From assembly GCA_041675805.1 (NCBI GenBank), contig JBAYTD010000009.1, forward strand, positions 1 to 42,309: a stretch of DNA of 42,309 nt. The letters run 5' to 3'. Positions 15,293 to 25,000 of this stretch are shown piece after piece. Each line of letters begins with the position of its first letter. Within the stretch, counting starts at the first letter, position 1. The DNA is from JANNWF01 sp041675805. GTDB lineage: Bacteria > Pseudomonadota > Gammaproteobacteria > Xanthomonadales > Xanthomonadaceae. Under the pieces are notes generated by a model that saw nothing but the letters and a program-made list of their open reading frames with translations, searched no databases and was not told the DNA's origin. The position numbers and the translations under genes are program-made.

Positions 15293-17947
15293 ATGGACCT
15301 GAAGGACTACCAGGAGAAATGCCTCGCGCGGCTGGGCGACTTCCTGCGCGCTGCGCGCACGGACGGCATTGCCGAGGCGTTCGCCGCGCACGCGCACCCG
15401 GACGCCAAGACCATGCTGGTGCCCGAGTACCGCACCCTGCGCGACAAGGACGGCCAGGACCTGCCCAGCCTGCGCGGCGTGCCTTATGTGGCCATCCGCA
15501 TTCCCACCGGCGGCGGCAAGACCCTGATGGGCGCGCATTTCATCCGCTGCGCGGCGGACAACTGGCTGGAACGCGACCGCCCGCTGGTGGTGTGGCTGGT
15601 GCCCAGCCGCACGATCAAGCAGCAGACCCTGGACGCCTTCAAGAATCGCCGCCACCCCTACCGCCTGGAACTCGATGCCGCATTCGGTGGCCAGGTGTCG
15701 GTGCTGGACGGCGACGATATCGAGCAACTGACGCCGCAGGAACTGGCGACGCGCACCTGTATCGTCGTGGCGACGATGGCGGCGGCGCGCGTCCACGACA
15801 TTGATATCCGCGATTTCTACGCGCACAAGGAGGCGCTGGAACCGCACTTCATCGCCCTGCCGAAGGACGCACCGCTGCCGGACCTGGAACAGACCGAGGA
15901 CAGCAAGGGGCCACGCTTCTCGTTCGCCAATCTGCTGCGGCTCCACCGTCCGCTGGTGATTACCGACGAGGCGCACAACGCGACCAGCGACCTGTCGGGC
16001 GTCGTGTATGAGCGCCTGGCCCCCAGCGCCATCATCGAACTGACCGCCACGCCGGACATGGCCACCAGCAACGTGCTGGTGCGCGTGTCTGCCTCGCAGT
16101 TGTTCGCCGAAGAAATGATCAAGTTGCCGGTGCTGCTGGAAGAGCACCTGGACGGCTGGGACGTCGCCCTGCGCCATGCGCTGCTGCGACGGCAGGAACT
16201 GGAAGAAATCGCCAAGAAGGAACGGGACTACATTCGCCCAATCCTGCTGATTCAGGCCGAGCACAAGGGCGGCGAGGCCACGGTCGAGACGATCTACGAG
16301 CACCTGACCGGCGAAGCCGGCGAACGGATCGACAAGGACTGGGTGAAGATTGCGACGGGCGACCAGCGCGAACTGGACGGGATCGACCTGTTCGCGGAAG
16401 ACTGCCCCGTGCGCGTCATCATCACGATGGAGGCGCTGAAAGAAGGCTGGGATTGTTCGTTCGCCTACGTGCTGTGTTCCGTGTCCGGGACGAAATCCGC
16501 AACCGCGATCGAACAACTATTGGGCCGCGTGCTGCGCATGCCCTACGCACGCACGCGCAATCAGGCGGCGCTGAACAAGGCTTACGCGCATGTCGTCTCG
16601 CCCTACTTCGGTGCGAAGGCGGTCGAGTTCACCGATCACCTGGAAGGCATGGGTTTTTCGCGCCTGGAAGCGGCGCAGAATCTGCCTGTCCAGCCATCGT
16701 TGATCCCGGGTGATGGTGAACACCCTGCGCTGAAAGTCGAAACCCTGCGGTTGACGGCGACAAAGAAGCCGGACCTGGCGAACGTGCCGGCAGGCGACCT
16801 GCCCAACATCACGATCAGGCCCGCCGAGGAAGCAGGCAAGTTCGAGGTGGAGGTCAAGGGTGCGATTCAGCCCGAGAGCGTCGAAGCCATCGCCAAGGTC
16901 TTCACCGGCAAGACCAAGGATCAGGTTCGCACCTCGCTGGAACAGCACAATACGCGCGCGAAGTTGCGCGAGACCCCCGCACAGAAGGGCGTGAAGTTCG
17001 AGGTGCCGCAGTTGTCGATCAGGTTCGGCGACCGCGTGATTCCGGTTGAGAACGACCTGCTGGTTGAGGAGGGGTTTTGGAATCCGGCGGATACCGCCGG
17101 CACACTGGACACACTGACCTTCGACACGCGCACGCAGACCTGGGAGATCAACCTCGGCGAGAAGGCGGTGAAGATGAACATGGTCCAGGAGCCACAGGCC
17201 GAGTACCTGTCCGGCCTGACTGGCGACTGGGAAGAAGCCGACTTGCTGGTATGGCTGGAAGGCAAGGTCGTCCAGAACGACGTGCGCCACGAAACCATGA
17301 TCGAATGGATCGCGCAGGCCATCGCACCGTTGAAACGCAAGGGATACAGCCTGGGGCAACTGGTGCGAGGGCGTTTCGTCATCGCGCGCCGCCTGCTGAG
17401 CCTGCTGGACGAGGCCAAGATCAAGCGCGGCAACCGGGCGCACCAGCGCCTGTTCGCGCTGGAGGAAGTCGTGGTCGATCCGGCCGTGGTGTTCACGTTC
17501 CCGGAACTGGCTTATCCCATGCGTTCGCCGTGCCCGGCACCGATGGAATGGCAGAAACACTATTACGCCGTGCCCGGCGACCTGCCCTATCAGCGGAAAA
17601 ATGGCGATTTGGCGGAAGAATTCCGCTGCGCGCTGGCCATCGAACGCCATCCCGACGTGGAAGCGTGGGTGCGCAATCTCGTGCATCCAACGCAGTTCCG
17701 CTTCCCGACTGCAACCGGCTGCACCTATCCCGACTTCATTGCAAAGTTGAAGGACGGGCGTATTTTCGTGATCGAGTACAAGGGCGATGACCGTTACGAC
17801 CATCCGAAGAACGTCGCCAAGCGCGCGGTCGGCGAACTGTGGGCGCGCAAGAACCCGAATGGCCTCTATCTGATGCCGCGCGAAAAGGACGAGGCAGGCC
17901 GCGATATCGATCAGCAGATCGCGCATGCCATCGCCTCGGGCCGCTGA
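15293..17947 (+). CDS. res: Type III restriction endonuclease subunit (Res), DEAH helicase with nuclease domain
   Basis: An 884-residue subunit that translocates on DNA with ATP and cuts unmethylated targets together with Mod. Helicase motifs: Walker A IPTGGGKT (residues 70-77), DEAH at 225-228 in LVITDEAHNATS, ELTATPD, and motif VI as QLLGRVLRMP. The C-terminus has a PD-(D/E)xK-type nuclease: YPDFIAKLKDG then VIEYKGDD (E828, K830). All motifs are intact, so the system looks active. Composition is like the chromosome, unlike the middle of mod. It starts 4 nt after mod and the following radical SAM gene begins 24 nt after its stop. Confidence 0.93.
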   Translation: MDLKDYQEKCLARLGDFLRAARTDGIAEAFAAHAHPDAKTMLVPEYRTLRDKDGQDLPSLRGVPYVAIRIPTGGGKTLMGAHFIRCAADNWLERDRPLVVWLVPSRTIKQQTLDAFKNRRHPYRLELDAAFGGQVSVLDGDDIEQLTPQELATRTCIVVATMAAARVHDIDIRDFYAHKEALEPHFIALPKDAPLPDLEQTEDSKGPRFSFANLLRLHRPLVITDEAHNATSDLSGVVYERLAPSAIIELTATPDMATSNVLVRVSASQLFAEEMIKLPVLLEEHLDGWDVALRHALLRRQELEEIAKKERDYIRPILLIQAEHKGGEATVETIYEHLTGEAGERIDKDWVKIATGDQRELDGIDLFAEDCPVRVIITMEALKEGWDCSFAYVLCSVSGTKSATAIEQLLGRVLRMPYARTRNQAALNKAYAHVVSPYFGAKAVEFTDHLEGMGFSRLEAAQNLPVQPSLIPGDGEHPALKVETLRLTATKKPDLANVPAGDLPNITIRPAEEAGKFEVEVKGAIQPESVEAIAKVFTGKTKDQVRTSLEQHNTRAKLRETPAQKGVKFEVPQLSIRFGDRVIPVENDLLVEEGFWNPADTAGTLDTLTFDTRTQTWEINLGEKAVKMNMVQEPQAEYLSGLTGDWEEADLLVWLEGKVVQNDVRHETMIEWIAQAIAPLKRKGYSLGQLVRGRFVIARRLLSLLDEAKIKRGNRAHQRLFALEEVVVDPAVVFTFPELAYPMRSPCPAPMEWQKHYYAVPGDLPYQRKNGDLAEEFRCALAIERHPDVEAWVRNLVHPTQFRFPTATGCTYPDFIAKLKDGRIFVIEYKGDDRYDHPKNVAKRAVGELWARKNPNGLYLMPREKDEAGRDIDQQIAHAIASGR

Positions 17948-17971
17948 GCCCCACGCCGGACGCAACCAGGC

Positions 17972-19057
17972 ATGACCGCACCCAAGCCAGTGACCGCAAT
18001 CAAGGGACGCGGGGCCGCTTCGCACACGCGCGGGCGATTCGAGGTGCGCACGGTCAGCGCGGAGGACGACGGATGGGACGCGCCGGACGATCCCGACTTT
18101 GCGCCGGCCAGACTGGCCACCACGGTGCAGGAGGAGCGGGCACGCTCGATCATCACGCGCAATGCGTCGCCGGACATCGGTTTCCCGCAGTCGGTCAATC
18201 CCTATCGCGGTTGCGAGCACGGCTGCGTGTATTGCTTTGCCCGTCCCAGCCATTCCTATCTGAACCTGTCGCCGGGGCTGGACTTCGAGACGCGGCTGTT
18301 CGCCAAGACCAATGCGCCCGAGCTGCTGCGGGCCGAGCTGGCCAGGCGCGGTTATCAGGTCGCGCCGATTGCGCTGGGCATCAACACCGACGCCTATCAG
18401 CCGATCGAGCGGACCTGGCGACTCACGCGCGGCCTGCTGGAGGTGCTGGCCGAGCACAATCATCCGGTCAGTTTCGTCACCAAGGGCGGGCTGATCCTGC
18501 GCGACCTCGACCTGCTTGCCGACATGGCGGCGCGCCGCCTGGTGACCGTGTACGTGTCGGTGACCACGCTGGACAACCGGCTGTCCGCCAGGCTGGAGCC
18601 ACGGGCGACGGCACCGCACGCGCGGCTGGAGACGATCTCCAATCTGGCCGAGGCCGGCGTGCCGGTCGGCGTGCTGGTCGCGCCGGTCATCCCGATGATC
18701 ACGGATGGCGAGTTGGAACGCATTCTGGAGGCGGCGCGCACGGCGGGTGCGGCCAGCGCCGGCTATGTGCTGCTTCGGTTGCCGCACGAGCTGAAGGAAA
18801 TCTGGCGCGAGTGGCTGGCGCTGCATTTCCCGGATCGCGCCGCGCACGTCATCAGCCTGATGCGACAGATGCACGGCGGCAAGGACTACGACAGCGCGTT
18901 CGGTGTCCGCATGCGCGGCAGCGGGCCGTTCGCCGAGCTGATCGAAAGCCGCTTCAGGACGGCACGCAGACGGCTGGGCTTCGGCCGCCTGCCGGAGCTG
19001 GATTGCTCGGCGTTTGCGGTCCCCAGGCCGCCCCAGGCGCAAGGCGAACTGTTCTAG
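17972..19057 (+). CDS. PA0069-family radical SAM protein
   Basis: A 361-residue iron-sulfur radical SAM enzyme related to spore photoproduct lyase-like proteins. The cluster motif is YRGCEHGCVYCFARPSH with C81, C85 and C88, a CxxxCxxC pattern. Further family signs are SVNPYRGC, ALGINTDAYQPIERTWRLTR, the strand SFVTKGGLILRDLDLL and VLVAPVIPMITDGELE. The reaction and substrate of this family are not established, although it is widespread in proteobacteria. It lies just after the restriction genes on the same strand but does not belong to that system in other genomes. Confidence 0.9.
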   Translation: MTAPKPVTAIKGRGAASHTRGRFEVRTVSAEDDGWDAPDDPDFAPARLATTVQEERARSIITRNASPDIGFPQSVNPYRGCEHGCVYCFARPSHSYLNLSPGLDFETRLFAKTNAPELLRAELARRGYQVAPIALGINTDAYQPIERTWRLTRGLLEVLAEHNHPVSFVTKGGLILRDLDLLADMAARRLVTVYVSVTTLDNRLSARLEPRATAPHARLETISNLAEAGVPVGVLVAPVIPMITDGELERILEAARTAGAASAGYVLLRLPHELKEIWREWLALHFPDRAAHVISLMRQMHGGKDYDSAFGVRMRGSGPFAELIESRFRTARRRLGFGRLPELDCSAFAVPRPPQAQGELF

Positions 19058-19175
19058 GCCACGGTGATACGCCGCGAGGCCACCCGCATCCACGGACACA
19101 AACGCACGTCCCACTGGCGCGACGGCCGCGACTGCGGCACGCGGGCGGCGGAGCAGAGGGTGACGGGGCCGCGCC

Positions 19176-21635
19176 ATGTCAGAACCCACCTTGGGAGCGC
19201 CTTGTGGCAGCGATGTGCTGGCACCGGGCACGTCGCTGGGGCCGTACGAAATCGAGGGGCTGATCGGCAGCGGCGGCATGGGCCAGGTGTACCGCGCGCA
19301 CGATCCGCGCCTGGGCCGGCGGGTCGCCATCAAGACGCTGTCCGGCGAGGCCGCCGGGGCCGGTTCGGAGGGCCGGCGGCGTTTCGAGGTCGAGGCGCGG
19401 GCGGCGGGGGCGCTGGATCATCCCAATCTGCTGACGGTGTACGACGTCGGCCAGCAGGGCGATGTCTGCTGGATCGTCTCCGAACTGCTGGAAGGGGAAA
19501 CGCTGCGCGAGCGGCTCGGCCGCCATGGGCCGCTGGGCGAGCGCCAAGCCGTCGACATCGCCTTGCAGACCGCACGCGGGCTGGCGGCGGCGCATGCGCG
19601 CGGCATCGTGCATCGCGATCTGAAGCCGGAAAACCTGTTCCTGACCCGTGATCGCGGGGTCAAGATCCTCGATTTCGGCGTCGCCAAGCTGCTGCCGATG
19701 GCCGATCAGCGCCTCGATGCGGCAAGCGGTCTGCCGATGACGATGGCCGGCACGGTGGTCGGCACCGCCGGATACATGGCGCCGGAACAGGCCAACGGCC
19801 TGCCGGTGGACCCGCGCGCCGATCTGTTCGTGCTCGGCGTGGTGCTGCACGAGATGCTCGGCGGCCGCGCGCCGTTCCGTCGCGAGACGCCGCTGGCGTC
19901 GATGAACGCGATCAACAGCGAACCGGCCCCGCCGCTGCCGGCGCAGACCTCACCGGCGCTGGCCGCGGTGGTGGCGCGCTGCCTGGAAAAGGCAGCGACG
20001 GATCGCTATCAGTCCGCCAACGAGGTGATCATCGCGCTCGACCTGCTCGCCGCCAGCCTGACCAGCGGTTCGCTGACGGCGCGGACGCAGCAAACGGCGC
20101 ACGCGACGTACACGCGACGACAGGCACTGGGCTTTGCCGCTGCCGGCGCGGCGGCCGGGTTGCTGGCGGGGCTGGGTGGCGGCCTGCTGCGCGATGGCTT
20201 CGGCGCTGCCGGCGATGCGCTGCCGGCGTCGTTCCGTCGCCTGACCTTCCGCCGCGGCCTGATCCGCTCGGCGCGCTTCGCGCCGGACGGGCGGACGATC
20301 CTCTACGGCGCGCTGTGGGACGGCGAGCGCTGCCGGGTGCAGACCGTGCGCCTGGACGGGCCGGAATCCAGCGTGCTCGACCTGCCGGCGGCCAACCTTC
20401 TGGCGGTGTCGCCAAGCGGCGAGTTGGCACTGTCGCTGGGCTCGCATCGCTCCGGCATCATCACCTACGGCACGCTGGCGCGGGCGTCGATGGGCGGCGG
20501 CGCGCCGCGCGAGTTGACCGAGCAGGTCAAGTTCGCCGACTGGTCGCCGGATGGCGCGGCGCTGGCCCTGGTGCGCCGCGAGGGCGATGGCGACCTGCTG
20601 GAATATCCGGCCGGCACGGCATTGCTGCGACCGGACATCGGCGAACAGGACGGCCTCGGCTTCGCTCGCGTGTCGGCGGACGGCGAGCGCGTCGCCTTCG
20701 TCCGCTATCGCACGCCGGGTTCACTGGTCGGCCAGGTCTGCGTGACCGATCGGCAGGGCCGCAGCACGGCGCTGACCGACGAGTACATCAACCTGCATGG
20801 CCTGGCTTGGAGGGGGGAGGAAATCTGGTTCACCGCCGCCGATCAGCAGCCGCTGTTCCGCGCGCTGTGCGCGGTGCGACCGGGCCGGGCGGCGCGCATC
20901 GTGCTGCGCGCGCCGGCCAACATCACCTTGTGGGACATCGCCGCCAATGGCGACATCGTGGTCGCACAGACCGATGATCGCGGCGCGATGTTCGTGCAGC
21001 AGGACGGCGCGGCGGTGCGCGACCTGTCCTGGCTGGACGCCTCCACGGCGACCGACCTGTCGCCGGATGGACGGCTGCTGCTGTTCGACGAAACCGGGCA
21101 GGGCGGCGGCCCGGACAGCGCGGTCTACCTGCGCGGCACGGACGGTTCCGCCGCCGTGCGGCTGGCCTCCGGCCGCGCCCTGGCGCTGTCGCCGGATGCC
21201 CGCTGGGCGCTCTGCGCGCCGGCCTTCACGGCCACCTCGCAGCTCGACCTGGTGCCGACCGGTGCCGGCCGCGTGCGCCGCATCGTGGCCAAGGGCCTCA
21301 ACGTGGTCGGAGCGCGTTTCCTGCCCGGCGGAACTTCAACCCGCGCAGCCGGGCGCATCAGGCGCGCCTCAACGTGGTCGGAGCGCGTTTCCTGCCCGGC
21401 GGCGCGAATCTGGCGCTGGAAGCCTACGAGGCCGACCAGCGCGTGCGGCTGTATCACTTCGACCTCGACAGCGGCCGCCATCGCGCCATCACGCCGGAAG
21501 GCGTGCGCAGCTGGGCGCTGGCCCCGGACGGATCGGCGGTGGCGGCGCAAGGCCCGCAGGCGGCGGCCATGCTGTATCCGATCACAGACGGCGACGCGCG
21601 CCCCGCGCCGGGCGCGCAAGCCGGCGAGTCGGTGA
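19176..21635 (+). CDS. Serine/threonine kinase with TolB/WD40-like repeats, frameshifted near the C-terminus
   Basis: A transmembrane Hanks-type kinase. The kinase part is intact: GSGGMGQVYR loop, K53 in VAIKTL, catalytic D148 in HRDLKPEN, D166 of DFG and GYMAPEQ. After residue about 300 a hydrophobic segment (LGFAAAGAAAGLLAGLGGGLL) is directly preceded by TRRQALG, like a twin-arginine signal. Then come beta-propeller repeats of the TolB/WD40 type (FAPDGRTILYGAL, WSPDGAALAL, LSPDGRLLLF), expected outside the membrane. At 21296-21402 a 36-bp direct repeat with a 35-bp spacer inserts 71 bp and shifts the frame. The product is 819 residues with an altered last ~110; the original C-terminus continues in another frame at 21374-21877. 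Confidence 0.88.
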   Translation: MSEPTLGAPCGSDVLAPGTSLGPYEIEGLIGSGGMGQVYRAHDPRLGRRVAIKTLSGEAAGAGSEGRRRFEVEARAAGALDHPNLLTVYDVGQQGDVCWIVSELLEGETLRERLGRHGPLGERQAVDIALQTARGLAAAHARGIVHRDLKPENLFLTRDRGVKILDFGVAKLLPMADQRLDAASGLPMTMAGTVVGTAGYMAPEQANGLPVDPRADLFVLGVVLHEMLGGRAPFRRETPLASMNAINSEPAPPLPAQTSPALAAVVARCLEKAATDRYQSANEVIIALDLLAASLTSGSLTARTQQTAHATYTRRQALGFAAAGAAAGLLAGLGGGLLRDGFGAAGDALPASFRRLTFRRGLIRSARFAPDGRTILYGALWDGERCRVQTVRLDGPESSVLDLPAANLLAVSPSGELALSLGSHRSGIITYGTLARASMGGGAPRELTEQVKFADWSPDGAALALVRREGDGDLLEYPAGTALLRPDIGEQDGLGFARVSADGERVAFVRYRTPGSLVGQVCVTDRQGRSTALTDEYINLHGLAWRGEEIWFTAADQQPLFRALCAVRPGRAARIVLRAPANITLWDIAANGDIVVAQTDDRGAMFVQQDGAAVRDLSWLDASTATDLSPDGRLLLFDETGQGGGPDSAVYLRGTDGSAAVRLASGRALALSPDARWALCAPAFTATSQLDLVPTGAGRVRRIVAKGLNVVGARFLPGGTSTRAAGRIRRASTWSERVSCPAARIWRWKPTRPTSACGCITSTSTAAAIAPSRRKACAAGRWPRTDRRWRRKARRRRPCCIRSQTATRAPRRARKPASR
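21296..21402 (+). repeat. 36-bp direct repeat that breaks the kinase frame
   Basis: Copies at 21296-21331 and 21367-21402 are identical (CCTCAACGTGGTCGGAGCGC and so on) and are separated by 35 nt. The offset is 71 bp, which is not divisible by 3. It could be a true recent duplication or an assembly error. Confidence 0.92.
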
Positions 21636-21877
21636 TGGGCTGGATCGACTCCGGCCTTCTGCTGCGCCGCGCGGAAGACCCGATCTCCGCCGTCGGCGCA
21701 GTGCAGCGCCTGGACCTGCAAGGCGGCCAGCGCAACCTGTTTTCCAACATCCTGCCCCCGGACGGTGCCGGCCTGATGACGCTGGGCAACTACTGCGTCA
21801 CCCCCGACGGCCGCACCCAGGCCTACGATTGGCACCGCGCGCTGTCCAACCTGTACGTCGCCCGCGGTCTGGCGTAG
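21374..21877 (+). pseudogene. Displaced C-terminal part of the kinase/propeller protein
   Basis: In the frame shifted by the 71-bp insertion, 167 codons continue the propeller domain: VVGARFLPGGANLALEAYE, then ALAPDGSAVAA, SVMGWIDSGLLLRRA and VTPDGRTQAYDWHRALSNLY, ending at TAG 21875-21877. Removing one repeat copy with the spacer restores a single frame of roughly 877 residues from 19176 to 21877. The fragment has no start signal of its own and is probably not made separately. Confidence 0.85.
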
Positions 21878-21977
21878 AGAGTCGCAGAATCCGGACGCGC
21901 ACAGAACACCGCTTGCTGCGCCCGCGACGGGACGCCGACAAGCCGTCCGCGCCACGGCGCTGACCAGAAGCCAAAAG

Positions 21978-22002
21978 AAAGCCCCTCGCGAGGAGGGGCT
22001 TT
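21978..22002. terminator. Bidirectional rho-independent terminator
   Basis: A perfect 10-bp stem (AAAGCCCCTC with GAGGGGCTTT) and a 5-nt loop GCGAG. It lies between the convergent kinase gene and subtilase gene. On the minus strand the stem is followed by TTTCTTTTGG, so it best serves the subtilase; on the plus strand the tail is short. Confidence 0.85.
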
Positions 22003-22022
22003 GCAGTGCCGGTCGGCGCTGC

Positions 22023-25000
22023 TCAGGGTGAAGGCGCAGGCTCGAAACCGTCGATGAAGATCTGCGCGCCGCGCACCGTCAAGGTGATCGGCACCGGGAT
22101 CACCGGGCGGTTGGCGTCGTTGGACTGGATGCAGATGTTGCCGCGATGGACGCCCGGCGCAAGACCGGACGGGTTCACCGTGAAGTCGATCTGCACCTCA
22201 TCATTGATCGCCACCGTGCCCGAACCGCTGCCCGCCACCGTCAGCCAGGGCGCGCCGCAGGCGTGGTTGCCGGTGACGCGGAACACCAGATCCAGCGGAG
22301 CTGCTTGCAGCACCTCCGACAGCCCTTCCCACTCGGGAACGCCACCAAACAGCACCGGGGAGAACAGATGCGCCTGCTCGCCCTTCACCACACCCTGGGT
22401 GTAGATGTTCCAGCGCGAGGCGGTGCTGTTGAAGCGCGGGTAGGCAGTCACCCAGTAGCGGCCGGCTGGCAGCGGCAACGTGCGCCCGGCGGTGGCGAGG
22501 TTCAAGGTGATGTTGCCGCCGCTGATCACCACGCCGGGGGCATTGGGTGCCGAGGTGTGGGTGAACAGCGCCGTTCCCGGCGCGGTTTCCGGGTTGCCGA
22601 GCGGAAGGCCGGTGGATTCATCCGCCGCGAACACCCACCAGTCGATGGCCGTGGCCGTGCCGAGCGCACCCGATCCGGCACCGACGAAACCGGACACGTA
22701 AAGCTGGGTCACGTTGGAATGGCCGGCAAGCTCGAAGTCGTCCGTGGTGTACGCGCCGGTGTTGTTGGGCGCGTTGTAGTAGGTCGAGACGATGCCGCTG
22801 GTGCTGCCATCGGCGTTGGGCTGGTCCCACAGCGCGCCGGTGTACTGGGTGGTGCGCAGGCTCCAGTCGAGTGCGGCGTAGATGGATTCGTTGGACAGCG
22901 TGAAGTTGCCCGCCAACGGCGTGGTGTCGCCCTCGTTGACGTTGAACTCGCTGCCTGCGCTGACCACGGCCGTCGGCGACGGCTGGGTCGCGTAGATCGC
23001 CACCGGCAGGCTCAGCGTCGGCAGCGACGCATCGGACGGGGTGAGGATGATGTAACCGAAGTTCCAGGCATTCATGGTCGCGCCCAGGGTGTTGAAATCC
23101 ACCGACAGCGAGGCGCTCTGGCCGGCGGCCACCGACAACGAGGTGGTCGAGAATGCCGCAGCCAGACCGGAGCCGGTTTCAAACGTCACCGCATAGGTTT
23201 CGCTGTTTGCCGTGGGATTGCGGAAGCTGCGCTCGAAACTGCACTCGATCACGCAATCGCGATGCTGGAACGAGGCCAGGTTGAGCGTGGACGGATCACC
23301 GCCCACGGAAGCGGCCGGATTGGCGGCGACGAAATTGGCGATGGTTTCGTCCATCACCAGGCCGCTGTTGGCGGCGGCGCTGACCAGCACGTAGCCGGCA
23401 CCGACATCGAACGGATCGGCCGGGGTGAGGCCGTCCTGCTTGACCTGGCCGGCGTGCCGGGCAGTCATCATGAGTGCCGACTTGACCTCCATCGGCGTCC
23501 AGTCCGGCCGCACCGCGTAAAGCAGCGCCGCCGCGCCGGCGGTGTGCGGGCTGGACATCGAGGTGCCGGTGTAATAGTCGACCGCCTCAGCCGGACCATC
23601 GACGGCCGCCAGCACCTGCGTGCCGGGCGCGGTGACATCGGGTTTGAGCATGTCGAAGGGGGCGGGACCGCGCGAACTGCTGTTGTTGACGACATCGCCC
23701 TGGGTCGGCGTCGGCAACGGCGGATCAAGATCGGCGGCAAAGTCCGCGACACCGGCAGCGCTGCCCAGTGCGGCGGCGATGGCCAGGCCATCGGCCTGGG
23801 TCAGGGTGAACGTGGGAAGGCTGGAGCCCGCCACGGTGATGTTGGTGATGGCACCTGGACGGTTGTTGTGGATCAGCACGTACTCGGCACCGCCCGCCTG
23901 GGCGTTGTTGATCTTGGCCGAAAAGTCGCAATCGCCTCGGGCAACCAGGGCGAACCCGCCGGCGAAGGTGCCCGGAGGCAGCGGACTGCAGGCAAGCAGG
24001 GAGGGCGACACCTTGATCGGCACGGCGCTCAGATCGGGGATATTGATCGCACCGGTGTTCGGCTGCATCAGCGGCACGTCCTGCGGCCCCCCGGCCACCG
24101 AGATGGAATGGGTAGCGGCAACCGGGCGGTCGTGCGAGCTGTTGGCCGAGGTGATCGTCCACGGCTCGTTGTGGCCCAGCGTGCCGGCGCCGGGGCCGGA
24201 GTTGCCGCCGGATGCGGCGACCAGCATGCCGGCCGCGGCGGCGTTGCGGAAGGCGATGGAGACGCTGTCGGTCCACGGCGAGGCACCGCCGCCGACCGAG
24301 TAGTTGAAGACGTCGACCAGGCCATCGGTCAGCGCCTGCTCCACCGCTTCGATGGTGGCCGCGCCGTTGCACAGCCCGAGACCATCGGAGATACGCGTGT
24401 AGCAAATGTCGAAGATCATCAGGTTGGCACGCGGGGCGACGCCACCGATCTTCACGCCGTCCAGATCGCCGGTCAGGGTGCGCGGGTTGCCGGCCACCGT
24501 CGAGGCGGTGTGGCTGCCGTGGCCGCTGGAGTCGTCGAACTCCGGCTCGTCGGTCATCGTCGCCGGGTTGACGTACTGCCAGATGAAGTCGTAACCACCG
24601 ATCAGCTTGTTGTTGCAGACGTTGCCGGGCAGGTAGCCGGGGTTGGCCGGATCGCACTCGCCAATGAACTGGCCATCGCCGAGCGGGTTGACGTGGGCGT
24701 AGCCATCCTCGGCCAACTCGGCGAAAGACGGGCTGTCGAGGTTGGCACCGCTGTCGAGGATGCCGACGACGATGCCTTCTCCCTTGGAGCCGGCACCGCC
24801 GAATGCGGAGCCGTCCCAGATGCCGGGCGCGCCGATGTAGCCGGGGCCGACATCGGTGTTCTGCGGCACGTCGGTGACTTCCTCGACCAGGGCGATGCCG
24901 GGCAACGCGGCGAGGCGGGCGGCCTCGTCGCCGGTCAGTTCGACCGACCAGCCGTTCATCGCCAACTGGAAGCTCGATGTCGGCGTCAGCGCACGACCGA

